Shown here: positions 4,878 through 12,797 of the stretch, piece by piece | Layout of the letters: each line of letters starts with the position of its first letter | How positions within the stretch are numbered: the first letter of the stretch is position 1 | Origin: an uncultured Pseudomonadota bacterium | Lineage (GTDB): Bacteria; Myxococcota_A; Polyangia; HGW-17 | Length of the DNA stretch: 14,657 nucleotides | Reading direction: 5' to 3' | Assembly (NCBI GenBank): GCA_938004375.1 | Contig: CALKWH010000095.1 | Coordinates: 1 to 14,657 of the forward strand | Position numbers and translations under genes: made by a program | Notes under the pieces: generated by a model | Seen by the model: the letters and a program-made list of their open reading frames with translations, nothing else | Databases searched by the model: none | What the model was told of the DNA's origin: nothing

Positions 4878-7747
4878 AGTGCCCACGCTGCAGCGTCCCC
4901 CTGCCCTCCGAGAACGAGTCCGTCTGCCAGGTCTGCGGCTACCAGTTCGGCCTGTCCTCGCGCCACGACACCTCGATCGAGATCGAGATCGAGTCCACCC
5001 CGCGCCGGGTCGAGGCCGCCCTCGTCACCGAGGCCGCCCAGGAGGACGAGCCGGACTCCCCGTTCGAGAAGAAGCCCCGCGGCCTGCGCTCGGTGGGAGC
5101 GTCCCCGGTGTTCGTGGGGCGCGTCGACGACCTGGCCCGGCTGCGCGAGGAGCTCAACCGCGTCAACGTCAACCGCCGCCTCTCCTTCGTGACCGTGCAC
5201 GGGCCCGCCGGCATCGGCAAGACCCGCCTGCTCGAGGAGTTCGGCCGGCAGGTCGCCGCCGAGGGCCAGGTCCACGTCCTGCTGGGCTCGCCCCGTGGCC
5301 AACTGGCCACGCCCTACGCCGGCGTGATCGACGCGCTCGCCCGCTTCTTCGAGCTGGACTTCGCCGACAACGACGCCGAGACGGTGTGCGCCAAGTTCGA
5401 GGAGAGCCTGAAGCGCTACCTCCAGGGCGCCCAGCTCACCGAGACCGCCCACCTGTTCACCCAGTTCCTCGGCCACGAGCTCGAGGGCAGCCCGGTGCTC
5501 GAGTCGCTCCTGCGCGTGCCCTCCCAGATCGAGCTGCGGGTGTTCATCGCGCTGCGCCGCATCCTGGGCCTGATGGCCGAGGACAAGGTCCTGCTGCTGA
5601 TCATGGACGCCGTGGACGTGAGCGAGCCAGAGACCGTGAACCTGATCAACTACCTCGCCGCCGGGCTCGAGCGCCTGCCGGTGCTGATCCTCACGGGCGG
5701 CCGCGACAACCTGTTCACGCGGTACCCGCAGTGGGCGTCGGGCGAGTACGCCACCCTCCGGCTGCGCCTGCCGGTGCTGGGCTCCGCCGACGCCGAGTCG
5801 CTGCTTGGGCACCTTCTGCCCAGCGTCGAAAAGATACCCAAGGCCGTGGCCAACCACGTCCAGGAGCACATGGACCGCAGCCCGCGGGCCATCGAGGAGC
5901 TGGCCCGCCTGCTCATCGAGTCCGAGGTGATCGACATCGCCAGCACCCCCTGGAAGTTCCGGCTGTCCATGCTCGCCACCACCGAGCTGCCGTACACCCT
6001 CGAGGGCATCCTGCGGGCCCGCATCTACCTGCTGCCCGACGGCGACCACGACATCCTCAACCGCGCGGCCACCTTCGGCGAGACCTTCTGGCAGGACGGG
6101 GTGGTCTCCCTGATCCGGCGCTCGATCTACGCCGACGACATGAAGACCGACCACGACGGCCCTTCCCTGGACTCCATCACCCGCTCGGGCGAGTTCACGG
6201 TGAACCTGGTGGCCCACAGCCTCGAGCGGCACGTGGTGCGCGGCTTCATCGAGGCGGTCCCCGTGAGCCAGCTGCCCGGCGAACGGCAGTTCCGGTTCAA
6301 GTACCCGCCGATCTGGAACATCGTCTACGACTCCACCAAGGAGCAGCAGAAGAAGATCTTCCACTATCAGGCCGCCGAGTGGCTGCAACTGCACCTGCTC
6401 GATCCCACCCCCGAGCTCCTCGAGGAGGTGGGCCGCCACCTCGAGCTCGCCGGCGTCCCCGAGAAGGCCGCCCTGTCCTACCAGAAGGCCGCCGACCTCG
6501 CCCGCACCGTGTTCCTCAACGACAAGGCCATCCGCCTGTACATCCAGGCCCTGTCGGTGCAGAACCCGCAGCAGGTGAGTTTGCGCATCCAGATGTGGCA
6601 CGACCTGGGCAACGTCTACGAGACCAAGGGCCAGTTCGACCGCGCCCTGTCCTGCTACGAGAAGATGCTGCGGCTCTCCTGGGTCATGGCGTCGCGGGCC
6701 AAGGGCGGCGTGGCGTTCAACAAGATGGGCCGCCTGTACCGGCAGCAGGGTAAGCTCAGCCTGGCCCTCGAGTACCTCAAGCGCGGGCTCAACCTGTTCG
6801 AGGCCGCCGGCGACCTGCGCGGCGTGGCGTCCTCCCACGACGACCTGGGCACCGTGCTGTACGCCCTGGGCGACTTCGACGAGGCCATGCGCGCCTGCGG
6901 CGAGGCCCTCGAGATCCGCCGCCGCCTGGGCGACGCCCGCTCCATCGCGGTCGTGCTCACCAACATCGGCTTCATCGAAATCGACAAGGGCCTGTTCAAC
7001 GAGGCCGCCTCCTGCTTCAACGAGGCGCTGGCGATCAACCGCGGCCTGGGCGACCAGTCCGGCGTGTGCCGCACCCTCAACAGCCTGGGCATCCTGCACT
7101 TCCACCAGGGCCAGCTCGAGGAGGCCGTCGAGGACTGGCAGCGCGGCCTGACCATCGCGCAGAACATCGGCTACGGCCCCCTCGAGGCCAAGCTGCAGAA
7201 CAACCTGGGCGAGGTGCTCCTGCGCATGGGCAAGTTCCAGGAGTCCCGCAAGCGCCTGGAGCGCGCCATCGAGCTCTCCTCGGACATGCACGAGAAGCGC
7301 GTGGAGTACGACGCCAAGCGCAACATGGGCCTGGTGCTGCAGAAGCTCGGCCAGAACGACGAGGCCATGGACTTCGCCATGGAGGCCCTCGCGCTGGCCA
7401 AGGAGCTGGACATCCTCGAGTTCAAGGCCCGCGCCGCCATCACCATCGCCGAGATCCTCTCGTCGACGGCCTTCTCGGCGGGGGACCCCGAGAGCGCGGC
7501 GCGCCAGATGGAAGAGACCATCGGCCACTTCCAGCAGGGCATCGACCTGTTCAATATGCTCAAGCTCGAGCGCGAGATCGCCGTCAGCCTGAAGCGCTAC
7601 GCCGAGTTCCTCATCGAGGCCGGCCGCGACAAGGAGGCCCTGGCCGCGCTCCGGGAGAGCCGCGAGATCCTCGGCCGCCTGGGCATGAAGGAGCTCGAAG
7701 AGGTCAAGAAGCTGCTGGCGACCCTCGACGAAGCCGCGAAGAACTGA
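4874..7747 (+). CDS. zinc-ribbon, P-loop ATPase and TPR protein
   Basis: The 957-residue product looks like a signal-transducing or scaffold ATPase. The N-terminus is a two-CxxC zinc ribbon (C3, C6, C18, C21). An acidic low-complexity linker follows (SIEIEIE at 34-40). An ATPase domain resembling AAA_16/STAND predicted ATPases starts with FVGR (80-83), then Walker A GPAGIGKT (110-117) and a probable Walker B VLLLIMDAVD (239-248). Where related proteins usually have two adjacent acids, this one has D245-A246. From about 515 to 945 there are at least seven TPR units, starting around 535, 573, 613, 653, 693, 733, 773 and 813 (for example LGNVYETKGQFDRALSCYEK). I see no kinase, DNA-binding HTH, nuclease or transmembrane segment, so the output is unknown. 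The ATG at 4874 is chosen because it begins the zinc ribbon and overlaps the preceding stop by four bases; a longer frame from 4841 would add 11 residues. Confidence 0.85.
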   Translation: MKCPRCSVPLPSENESVCQVCGYQFGLSSRHDTSIEIEIESTPRRVEAALVTEAAQEDEPDSPFEKKPRGLRSVGASPVFVGRVDDLARLREELNRVNVNRRLSFVTVHGPAGIGKTRLLEEFGRQVAAEGQVHVLLGSPRGQLATPYAGVIDALARFFELDFADNDAETVCAKFEESLKRYLQGAQLTETAHLFTQFLGHELEGSPVLESLLRVPSQIELRVFIALRRILGLMAEDKVLLLIMDAVDVSEPETVNLINYLAAGLERLPVLILTGGRDNLFTRYPQWASGEYATLRLRLPVLGSADAESLLGHLLPSVEKIPKAVANHVQEHMDRSPRAIEELARLLIESEVIDIASTPWKFRLSMLATTELPYTLEGILRARIYLLPDGDHDILNRAATFGETFWQDGVVSLIRRSIYADDMKTDHDGPSLDSITRSGEFTVNLVAHSLERHVVRGFIEAVPVSQLPGERQFRFKYPPIWNIVYDSTKEQQKKIFHYQAAEWLQLHLLDPTPELLEEVGRHLELAGVPEKAALSYQKAADLARTVFLNDKAIRLYIQALSVQNPQQVSLRIQMWHDLGNVYETKGQFDRALSCYEKMLRLSWVMASRAKGGVAFNKMGRLYRQQGKLSLALEYLKRGLNLFEAAGDLRGVASSHDDLGTVLYALGDFDEAMRACGEALEIRRRLGDARSIAVVLTNIGFIEIDKGLFNEAASCFNEALAINRGLGDQSGVCRTLNSLGILHFHQGQLEEAVEDWQRGLTIAQNIGYGPLEAKLQNNLGEVLLRMGKFQESRKRLERAIELSSDMHEKRVEYDAKRNMGLVLQKLGQNDEAMDFAMEALALAKELDILEFKARAAITIAEILSSTAFSAGDPESAARQMEETIGHFQQGIDLFNMLKLEREIAVSLKRYAEFLIEAGRDKEALAALRESREILGRLGMKELEEVKKLLATLDEAAKN

Positions 7748-7778
7748 ACGAACCCGCAACCGAACACCGGAAACCGCG

Positions 7779-9065
7779 ATGCACATCCTGGATGAACTCC
7801 GTCAACGCCAACTGATCCACAACACCACCGACGAGGCCGCCCTGCGCGCGCACCTCGACGAGGCCGCCCCCGTGACCTTCTACGTCGGCTTCGATCCCAC
7901 GTCGGACAGCCTGCACGTGGGCAGCCTGCTGCCGATCATCACCATGGCCCGCCTGCAGCGCGCCGGACACCGTCCGATCATCCTCGTGGGCGGCGGCACC
8001 GGCATGATCGGCGATCCCTCGGGCAAGTCCGCCGAGCGCCAGCTCCTCGACGAGGCCGTCCTCTCGCGCAACGTCGAGGGCATCCGCGCCCAGTTGCGCG
8101 CCATGCTCGACCTGGACGATCCCCGGATCGGTGCCCTGACCCGCAACAACGCGGACTGGCTCGGCGGCCTCAATCTGGTGTCCTTCCTGCGGGACGTGGG
8201 CAAGCACTTCTCCGTGAACGCCATGATCGCCCGGGAATCGGTGAAGATGCGCCTGGAGAACCGCGAGCAGGGGATCTCGTACACCGAGTTCTCGTACCAA
8301 CTGCTGCAGGCCTACGACTTTTTGCACCTGCACCGGACCGACGGCTGCACGCTTCAGGTGGGCGGCTCGGACCAGTGGGGGAACATCACCGCGGGCGCGG
8401 ATCTGATCCGGCGCCTCACCGGCCACGCGGTCCACGGCCTCACCGTCCCGCTGCTCACGACCTCGGCGGGCACCAAGTTCGGCAAGACCGAGGCCGGCAC
8501 GGTGTGGCTCGATCCGAAGCGCACCAGCCCCTACCAGTTCTACCAGTTCTGGCTGCGCACCGAGGACGCCGACGTGCTCCGCCTGCTGCGCTTCTTCACC
8601 TTCGTGCCGCTCGATGAAATCGACGCGCTGGAGGCCACCCACAAGGAGAAGCCCGAGCTGCGCGCCGCCCACACCCGCCTGGCCGAGGAGATGACCCGCC
8701 TGGTCCACGGCCCCGCGGGGCTCGAGGCCGCCCTGCGCGGCACCCGCGTGTTCTTCGGCGGGGGCCTCGACGACGTGGGTGAGGACGAGCTCGCCGGCAT
8801 CTTCGCCGACGTGCCCTCGTACACGCTCCCGGTGGCCACCCTCGCCGACGGCCTGCCGCTGGCGGACCTGTGCGCGCTATCGGGCTTCTCCAAGTCCAAG
8901 GGCGAGGCCCGGCGGCTGGTGGAGTCCGGCGGGATCTCGGTCAACCAGGTGAAGGTCACCGCCCGGGACCGCACGATCACCGCCGAGGACTTCCGGTTCG
9001 GCCGCATCCTCGTGCTGCGCTCGGGCAAGCGGAACTATCACCTGATCCTCCTGGATCGGGGGTGA
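7779..9065 (+). CDS. tyrS: tyrosyl-tRNA synthetase
   Basis: This class I enzyme charges tRNA-Tyr with tyrosine in the cytoplasm. The 428-residue product has the full bacterial TyrRS layout: FYVGFDPTSDSLHVGSL (34-50) with the HIGH-type signature HVGS (46-49), GGGTGMIGDPSGKS (71-84), the tyrosine-binding stretch YQLLQAYDF (173-181), GGSDQWGNI (195-203), the KMSKS-type loop KFGKT (233-237), and a C-terminal S4 RNA-binding domain (about 357-420). No catalytic motif is missing. It starts 31 bp after the TPR gene with only a weak purine-rich site (GGAAA) upstream. Its stop is 4 bp from the next start, so it appears to be part of the same operon rather than separately regulated; no T-box or attenuator is visible in the 31-bp gap. 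Confidence 0.97.
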   Translation: MHILDELRQRQLIHNTTDEAALRAHLDEAAPVTFYVGFDPTSDSLHVGSLLPIITMARLQRAGHRPIILVGGGTGMIGDPSGKSAERQLLDEAVLSRNVEGIRAQLRAMLDLDDPRIGALTRNNADWLGGLNLVSFLRDVGKHFSVNAMIARESVKMRLENREQGISYTEFSYQLLQAYDFLHLHRTDGCTLQVGGSDQWGNITAGADLIRRLTGHAVHGLTVPLLTTSAGTKFGKTEAGTVWLDPKRTSPYQFYQFWLRTEDADVLRLLRFFTFVPLDEIDALEATHKEKPELRAAHTRLAEEMTRLVHGPAGLEAALRGTRVFFGGGLDDVGEDELAGIFADVPSYTLPVATLADGLPLADLCALSGFSKSKGEARRLVESGGISVNQVKVTARDRTITAEDFRFGRILVLRSGKRNYHLILLDRG

Positions 9066-9069
9066 GCCC

Positions 9070-10809
9070 ATGCCTTTTTTACTCGCCTGGCTGCTGTTCG
9101 CCACCCCCCAGGGCACCGTCACCGGCGCCGTGGTCCCGCCGGCCTACCTGCCGCTTTACCAGGCGGCCGCAGACTTCTCCGCGGGTCAGGACGTCCTGGC
9201 CTTCGCCCACCTGCAGCCGCTGCTCACGCCCCTGACTCCGGGGCCCGACGGCGCCCTCCCGGCCGAGCCGCCCGAGCGCACGGGCGCCCGCCTGCTACTG
9301 GCCGTGCACCACGCCTGCGGCGGCCGCCTGGACCGCGCCCGCGGCTTCTGGGGCGCCTTCTCCCGGACCGACCAGGACCGGCTCGCCGCCGTCTTCCTGG
9401 GCAAGCGGGTGATCGCCCTGCGCGCGTCACCGGCCCGCCGTCCGCCGGACGCCGACGGGGCCGCCGAGGACCTGTGGCGCCAGGTGGACGGCGTGCTGGG
9501 CGTCTACACCCGCTGCGCCCCCGCCGGCCTGCTGTTCTTCGCCGATCATCTCCACGCCAGCCCGGACGCCGGCGCCGCCGTCCGCCAGGCCCTGGTCGAG
9601 TGGCTCCCGTCCTTGTTCACCGGGGATCCCGTGCCCGATCCCGCCGCCTACACCGGCATCGCCGCCTACTTCGCCCTGGCCGCCAAGAGGCTGCGCCACC
9701 ACTGGCTCTCGGAGCCGATCACCGACGTCGAGCTCGAGACCTTCGAGAAGCTCGCCGCGCGCTACGGCTTCCACCACCCCTACGCCTCGGGCACCCCCTG
9801 GCGCGTGAGCGCGCTGGTGCCCCTCACCGGCACCTGGAGCCCGCTGGGACTCCAGATGATCCAAGCGCTCGCGGCTGCGAGGGCCGAGCTGCCCGCCCTC
9901 GAGTTCCTGGTGCACAACACCCAGTCGTCCCCCGCCGTCGCCCTTGAGCTGCTCCAGGAAGAGATCCTGCTCAAGGACCGGCCCCTGGTGGTGATCCTGC
10001 CCCCGGACCCCGACAGCGCGAAGGTGATCCTGGCCGCGGGCGCCGACGCGTTGTTCCTCTCGCCGGGGGACGGCTCCGAGCTCCCCAAGCTCCCCAACGC
10101 GTTCTTCGCGCAGCCCACCCGCCGGGACCGCGTCGAGGCCCTGGTGGCCCACGCCCTCGCCCAGAAGGCCACCCGCCTGGGCGTGCTGGCCCCGGACACC
10201 CCCGCGGGCCGCGAGCTGGCCGCCGCCGCCGCCGCCGCGATCACCCGGGGCCGGGGCACGGTGGCCTTCTCGGCGACCTACGATCCGGCGAAGCTCCCCG
10301 CCAAGCTCTCCGTGCCGAACCTCGCCGCCGCCCAGGGCGTGATCATCCCCGACGCCGCCGAGCGCGTGGCCGCCCTGGCCCGCCGGCTCGCCGTGGCCGG
10401 CGCCTTCCCGGCGCCGCTGGACGCGCGGGGCAAGGGTTTCCTGTTGCTGGCGACCGCCGAGGCCCTGTCCCCGGCCATCGTTTCCCAACACGCCCGCTAC
10501 CTGGCAGGCGCCGTCTTCGCGCCCGGCTTCTATTCCGGCGCCCCCGACCCCGACTTCGACACCATGAACGCCTGGTTCACCCGCCTGAAGGCCCCTCTGG
10601 TGCTCTCGGTGGCCGCCGAGACCTACGGGTGGGTGAAGTCCCTCCCCGTGGCCGCCGTGCGTTCGGCGGGCTCCCGGGCCCTCTTGCGCGAGCTCATCGC
10701 CGGCTGGAGCCTGGGCCCCGGTCTGGGCCGCGCGTTCAACGACGCCGGCCGCACCCTGCGCCGGCCGCGCCTGTACCGGTTCGCCGGGGGCCGGATGACG
10801 AGGCTGTGA
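9070..10809 (+). CDS. exported protein with periplasmic-binding fold, LpoA/LppC-like
   Basis: The 579-residue product has a short hydrophobic N-terminus (PFLLAWLLFA) consistent with export. An alpha-helical region of about 200 residues follows, then a type 1 periplasmic-binding fold starting at WRVSALVPLTGTWSPLG (244-260). That opening, and later segments such as RPLVVILPP (304-312) and LGVLAPDTPAGREL (370-383), match the pattern of branched-chain-type binding proteins and of the penicillin-binding-protein activator LpoA/LppC, which combines a helical TPR-like N-domain with this fold. An activator of peptidoglycan synthesis is therefore the best guess. Unlike E. coli LpoA, there is no lipobox cysteine near the N-terminus (the first Cys is residue 83), so lipid anchoring is not supported. 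GGGGGTGAG over the tyrS stop serves as ribosome binding site. Alternative: a stand-alone solute-binding or sensory protein. Confidence 0.6.
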   Translation: MPFLLAWLLFATPQGTVTGAVVPPAYLPLYQAAADFSAGQDVLAFAHLQPLLTPLTPGPDGALPAEPPERTGARLLLAVHHACGGRLDRARGFWGAFSRTDQDRLAAVFLGKRVIALRASPARRPPDADGAAEDLWRQVDGVLGVYTRCAPAGLLFFADHLHASPDAGAAVRQALVEWLPSLFTGDPVPDPAAYTGIAAYFALAAKRLRHHWLSEPITDVELETFEKLAARYGFHHPYASGTPWRVSALVPLTGTWSPLGLQMIQALAAARAELPALEFLVHNTQSSPAVALELLQEEILLKDRPLVVILPPDPDSAKVILAAGADALFLSPGDGSELPKLPNAFFAQPTRRDRVEALVAHALAQKATRLGVLAPDTPAGRELAAAAAAAITRGRGTVAFSATYDPAKLPAKLSVPNLAAAQGVIIPDAAERVAALARRLAVAGAFPAPLDARGKGFLLLATAEALSPAIVSQHARYLAGAVFAPGFYSGAPDPDFDTMNAWFTRLKAPLVLSVAAETYGWVKSLPVAAVRSAGSRALLRELIAGWSLGPGLGRAFNDAGRTLRRPRLYRFAGGRMTRL

Positions 10810-10813
10810 CCCC

Positions 10814-12721
10814 ATGGCCCTGATCCAGCTGCGCGGCGTGCGCTACTCCTTCGGCGGCCACGCGCTCCTCGACGGCGTCGACCTCCAGATCGAGCGCGGC
10901 GAGCGCGTCGCCCTTTTGGGCGTCAACGGCTCCGGAAAGTCCACCTTGCTCCGGCTCCTCGCCGGGGAGCTGGTCCCCGACTCCGGCGAGCTCGCCGTGG
11001 AGCCGGGGCTGCGCCTCGCCACGCTGCCCCAGGAGGTGCCCGCAGGCCTTCACGGCGCCCTGCGCGAGGTGGTGCAGGGGATCGTCCGGCGGGCCCGCCG
11101 CCTCCCGGATGACACCCCCCTCTTGGACGAGGACGAACAGGCCGTGCGCGAGACCCTCTCGCGCATGTCGCTGGACCCCGACGCCGACGTGGCCACCCTC
11201 TCGGGGGGCGCCCGGCGCCGCGTGCTTTTGGCCGGCGCGCTGGCCGCCCGCCCGGATCTGCTGATCCTCGACGAGCCCACGAACCACCTGGACGTCGATG
11301 CCGTCCTGTGGCTGGAACAGTACCTGCAGCGCGCGATCAAGACGCTGATCCTGGTCACCCACGACCGCGCCTTCCTCGAGCGGGTGGGCACCCGCTTCCT
11401 GGACCTCGATCGCGGCCGGATCACCTCGTGGCCGGGGAACTGGGCCCTGTACCAGGAGAAAAAGGCCGCCGCCCTGGCCGTCGAGCGCGTGCAGGTGGAG
11501 AAGTTCGACCGGCTCCTCGAGCGCGAGGAGGCCTGGCTCAGAAAGGGCATCCGCGCCCGGCGCACCCGCAACGAGGGCCGCGTGCTGCGCCTGATGGAGC
11601 TGCGCCGCGAGCGCGCCGCCCTGCGGGACCAGACGGGCACGGTCCAACTGCGCATCGAGCAGGCGCAGAAGTCCGGCCGCCTGGTGCTCGAGGCCGTCGG
11701 GCTCGGCTTCTCGTACCCCGGCCGACCCATCGTGAAGGACTTCTCCACGGTGGTCGCCCGGGGCGACCGCATCGGCATCGTGGGTCCCAACGGCTGTGGG
11801 AAGACCACCCTGCTGCGCCTGCTGCTCGGAGACCTGGCCGACCGGGGACGGTCGGATGACCGCGGATGGTCGGCAGAGAACGGGACGGCGGAGAGCTCCG
11901 CTCCTGCGGGAGACCCTCCCCGGCCGGGGGCCGGCGACACCCTCGCCCCCCACGAGGGTCGCGTCCGGCGGGGGGTGAACCTCCAACTGCAGTTCTTCGA
12001 CCAACTGCGCGACCAGCTCGATCCCGAGCGCACCCTGCGCGACATGGTCGCCGACGGCCGCGAGTTCCTCGAGGTCGCCGGCGTGAAGCGCCACGTGGTG
12101 GGCTACCTGCGCGACTTTTTGTTCACCGACGACCAGCTCGACACCCCCGTGGGCGTGCTCTCGGGCGGCGAGCGCAACCGCCTGCTTTTGGCGCGCCTGT
12201 TCGCCAGGCCCTCCAACGTCCTGGTCATGGATGAGCCCACCAACGACCTGGACATGGACACCCTCGAGCTCCTCGAGGACCTGCTCTCGGAGTACCCGGG
12301 CACCGTGATCGTCGTGTCCCACGACCGCCGCTTTTTGGACAACGTGGTGACCTCGTGCTGGCGCTTCGCCGGCGACGGCCGGGTCGAGGAGCACGTGGGC
12401 GGATGGTCGGACCTGCCGCCTTTGCCGGTGAAGACCGAGCCCAGGCGCGAGCCCACCCGGCCCCGCGAACCGTCCCCGCCGAAGGAAAAACCCCGCAAGC
12501 GCACCTTCGCCGAGACCCGCGAGCTCGCCGGCATGGAGGAGCGCATCGCCACCCTCGATGCCGAGAAGGAGACGATCGTGTCCACCCTCTCGGACCCGGA
12601 GTTCTACAAGCGCGACGCCGCCGGCGCCGCCCGCCTCAACGACCGCCTGCAGGCGATCGACGCCGAGCTCGAGGCCGCCTGGACCCGCTGGTCCTTCCTC
12701 GATGCCCTGCCGGAGAAGTAG
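10814..12721 (+). CDS. uup: ABC-F family ATPase, Uup type
   Basis: ABC-F proteins are soluble twin-ATPase proteins that act on ribosomes; Uup also binds branched DNA and has been linked to precise transposon excision. The 635-residue product has no membrane segments. NBD1 has Walker A GVNGSGKS (36-43), signature LSGGARRR (129-136) and Walker B LLILDEPTNHLD (149-160). The inter-domain linker carries the Uup-like WLRKGIRARRTRNEGRV (241-257). NBD2 has Walker A GPNGCGKT (324-331), signature LSGGERNR (449-456) and Walker B VLVMDEPTNDLD (469-480). A Pro/Arg-rich spacer (535-562) leads to a C-terminal coiled coil (about 565-632), typical of Uup. Residues 343-378 are an extra segment inside NBD2, described separately. 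The gene starts 4 bp after its neighbour with GAGG at 10800-10803, and ends the apparent operon. Confidence 0.92.
   Translation: MALIQLRGVRYSFGGHALLDGVDLQIERGERVALLGVNGSGKSTLLRLLAGELVPDSGELAVEPGLRLATLPQEVPAGLHGALREVVQGIVRRARRLPDDTPLLDEDEQAVRETLSRMSLDPDADVATLSGGARRRVLLAGALAARPDLLILDEPTNHLDVDAVLWLEQYLQRAIKTLILVTHDRAFLERVGTRFLDLDRGRITSWPGNWALYQEKKAAALAVERVQVEKFDRLLEREEAWLRKGIRARRTRNEGRVLRLMELRRERAALRDQTGTVQLRIEQAQKSGRLVLEAVGLGFSYPGRPIVKDFSTVVARGDRIGIVGPNGCGKTTLLRLLLGDLADRGRSDDRGWSAENGTAESSAPAGDPPRPGAGDTLAPHEGRVRRGVNLQLQFFDQLRDQLDPERTLRDMVADGREFLEVAGVKRHVVGYLRDFLFTDDQLDTPVGVLSGGERNRLLLARLFARPSNVLVMDEPTNDLDMDTLELLEDLLSEYPGTVIVVSHDRRFLDNVVTSCWRFAGDGRVEEHVGGWSDLPPLPVKTEPRREPTRPREPSPPKEKPRKRTFAETRELAGMEERIATLDAEKETIVSTLSDPEFYKRDAAGAARLNDRLQAIDAELEAAWTRWSFLDALPEK
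11840..11959 (+). repeat. hairpin-rich in-frame insertion in the ABC-F gene
   Basis: Reading LLLGDLA straight into PHEGRVRRG restores the normal NBD2 sequence of the family, so codons 343-378 (11840-11947, 108 bp) look inserted without shifting frame. The protein segment is low in hydrophobics (RGRSDDRGW, SSAPAGDPPRPGAG). The DNA is a string of inverted repeats: CGGTC/GACCG at 11849-11862, GCGGAG/CTCCGC at 11888-11901, CTCC/GGAG at 11901-11912, the perfect palindrome CCCCGGCCGGGG at 11918-11929, and ACCCTCG/CGAGGGT at 11939-11959. This resembles intergenic palindromic-repeat DNA placed in a coding gene. Similar in-frame palindromic insertions are known in Rickettsia; relation to those is not claimed. 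Confidence 0.6.
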
Positions 12722-12737
12722 AAGAGACCGCAAGCCC

Positions 12738-12758
12738 GAAATCGAAATCGAAATCGAG
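12738..12758. repeat. (GAAATC)3 short tandem repeat
   Basis: Three copies of GAAATC followed by GAG lie in the 76-bp convergent gap between the ABC-F and amylase genes. No T-tract hairpin terminator is evident for either strand; only small arms such as CCC-TTCA-GGG (12764-12773) are present. Confidence 0.7.
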
Positions 12759-12797
12759 AACCGCCCTTCAGGGATTATTAGACCTGACCGTCCCCCC

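Noticed and set aside
4874..7747. Antiphage STAND (Avs-like) defence protein
   Set aside because: There is a P-loop and a repeat region, but no nuclease, protease or membrane effector. The neighbours are housekeeping and envelope genes, with no mobile element or other defence gene in view.
4682..7786. Minus-strand open frame of 1034 residues opposite the zinc-ribbon/TPR gene
   Set aside because: It is a shadow caused by G/C-rich third positions. The plus strand has clear zinc-ribbon, P-loop and TPR motifs, while the antisense product is low-complexity.
12722..12797. Bidirectional rho-independent terminator between the convergent genes
   Set aside because: Only three-base arms (CCC/GGG) are visible and no T-run follows on either strand.
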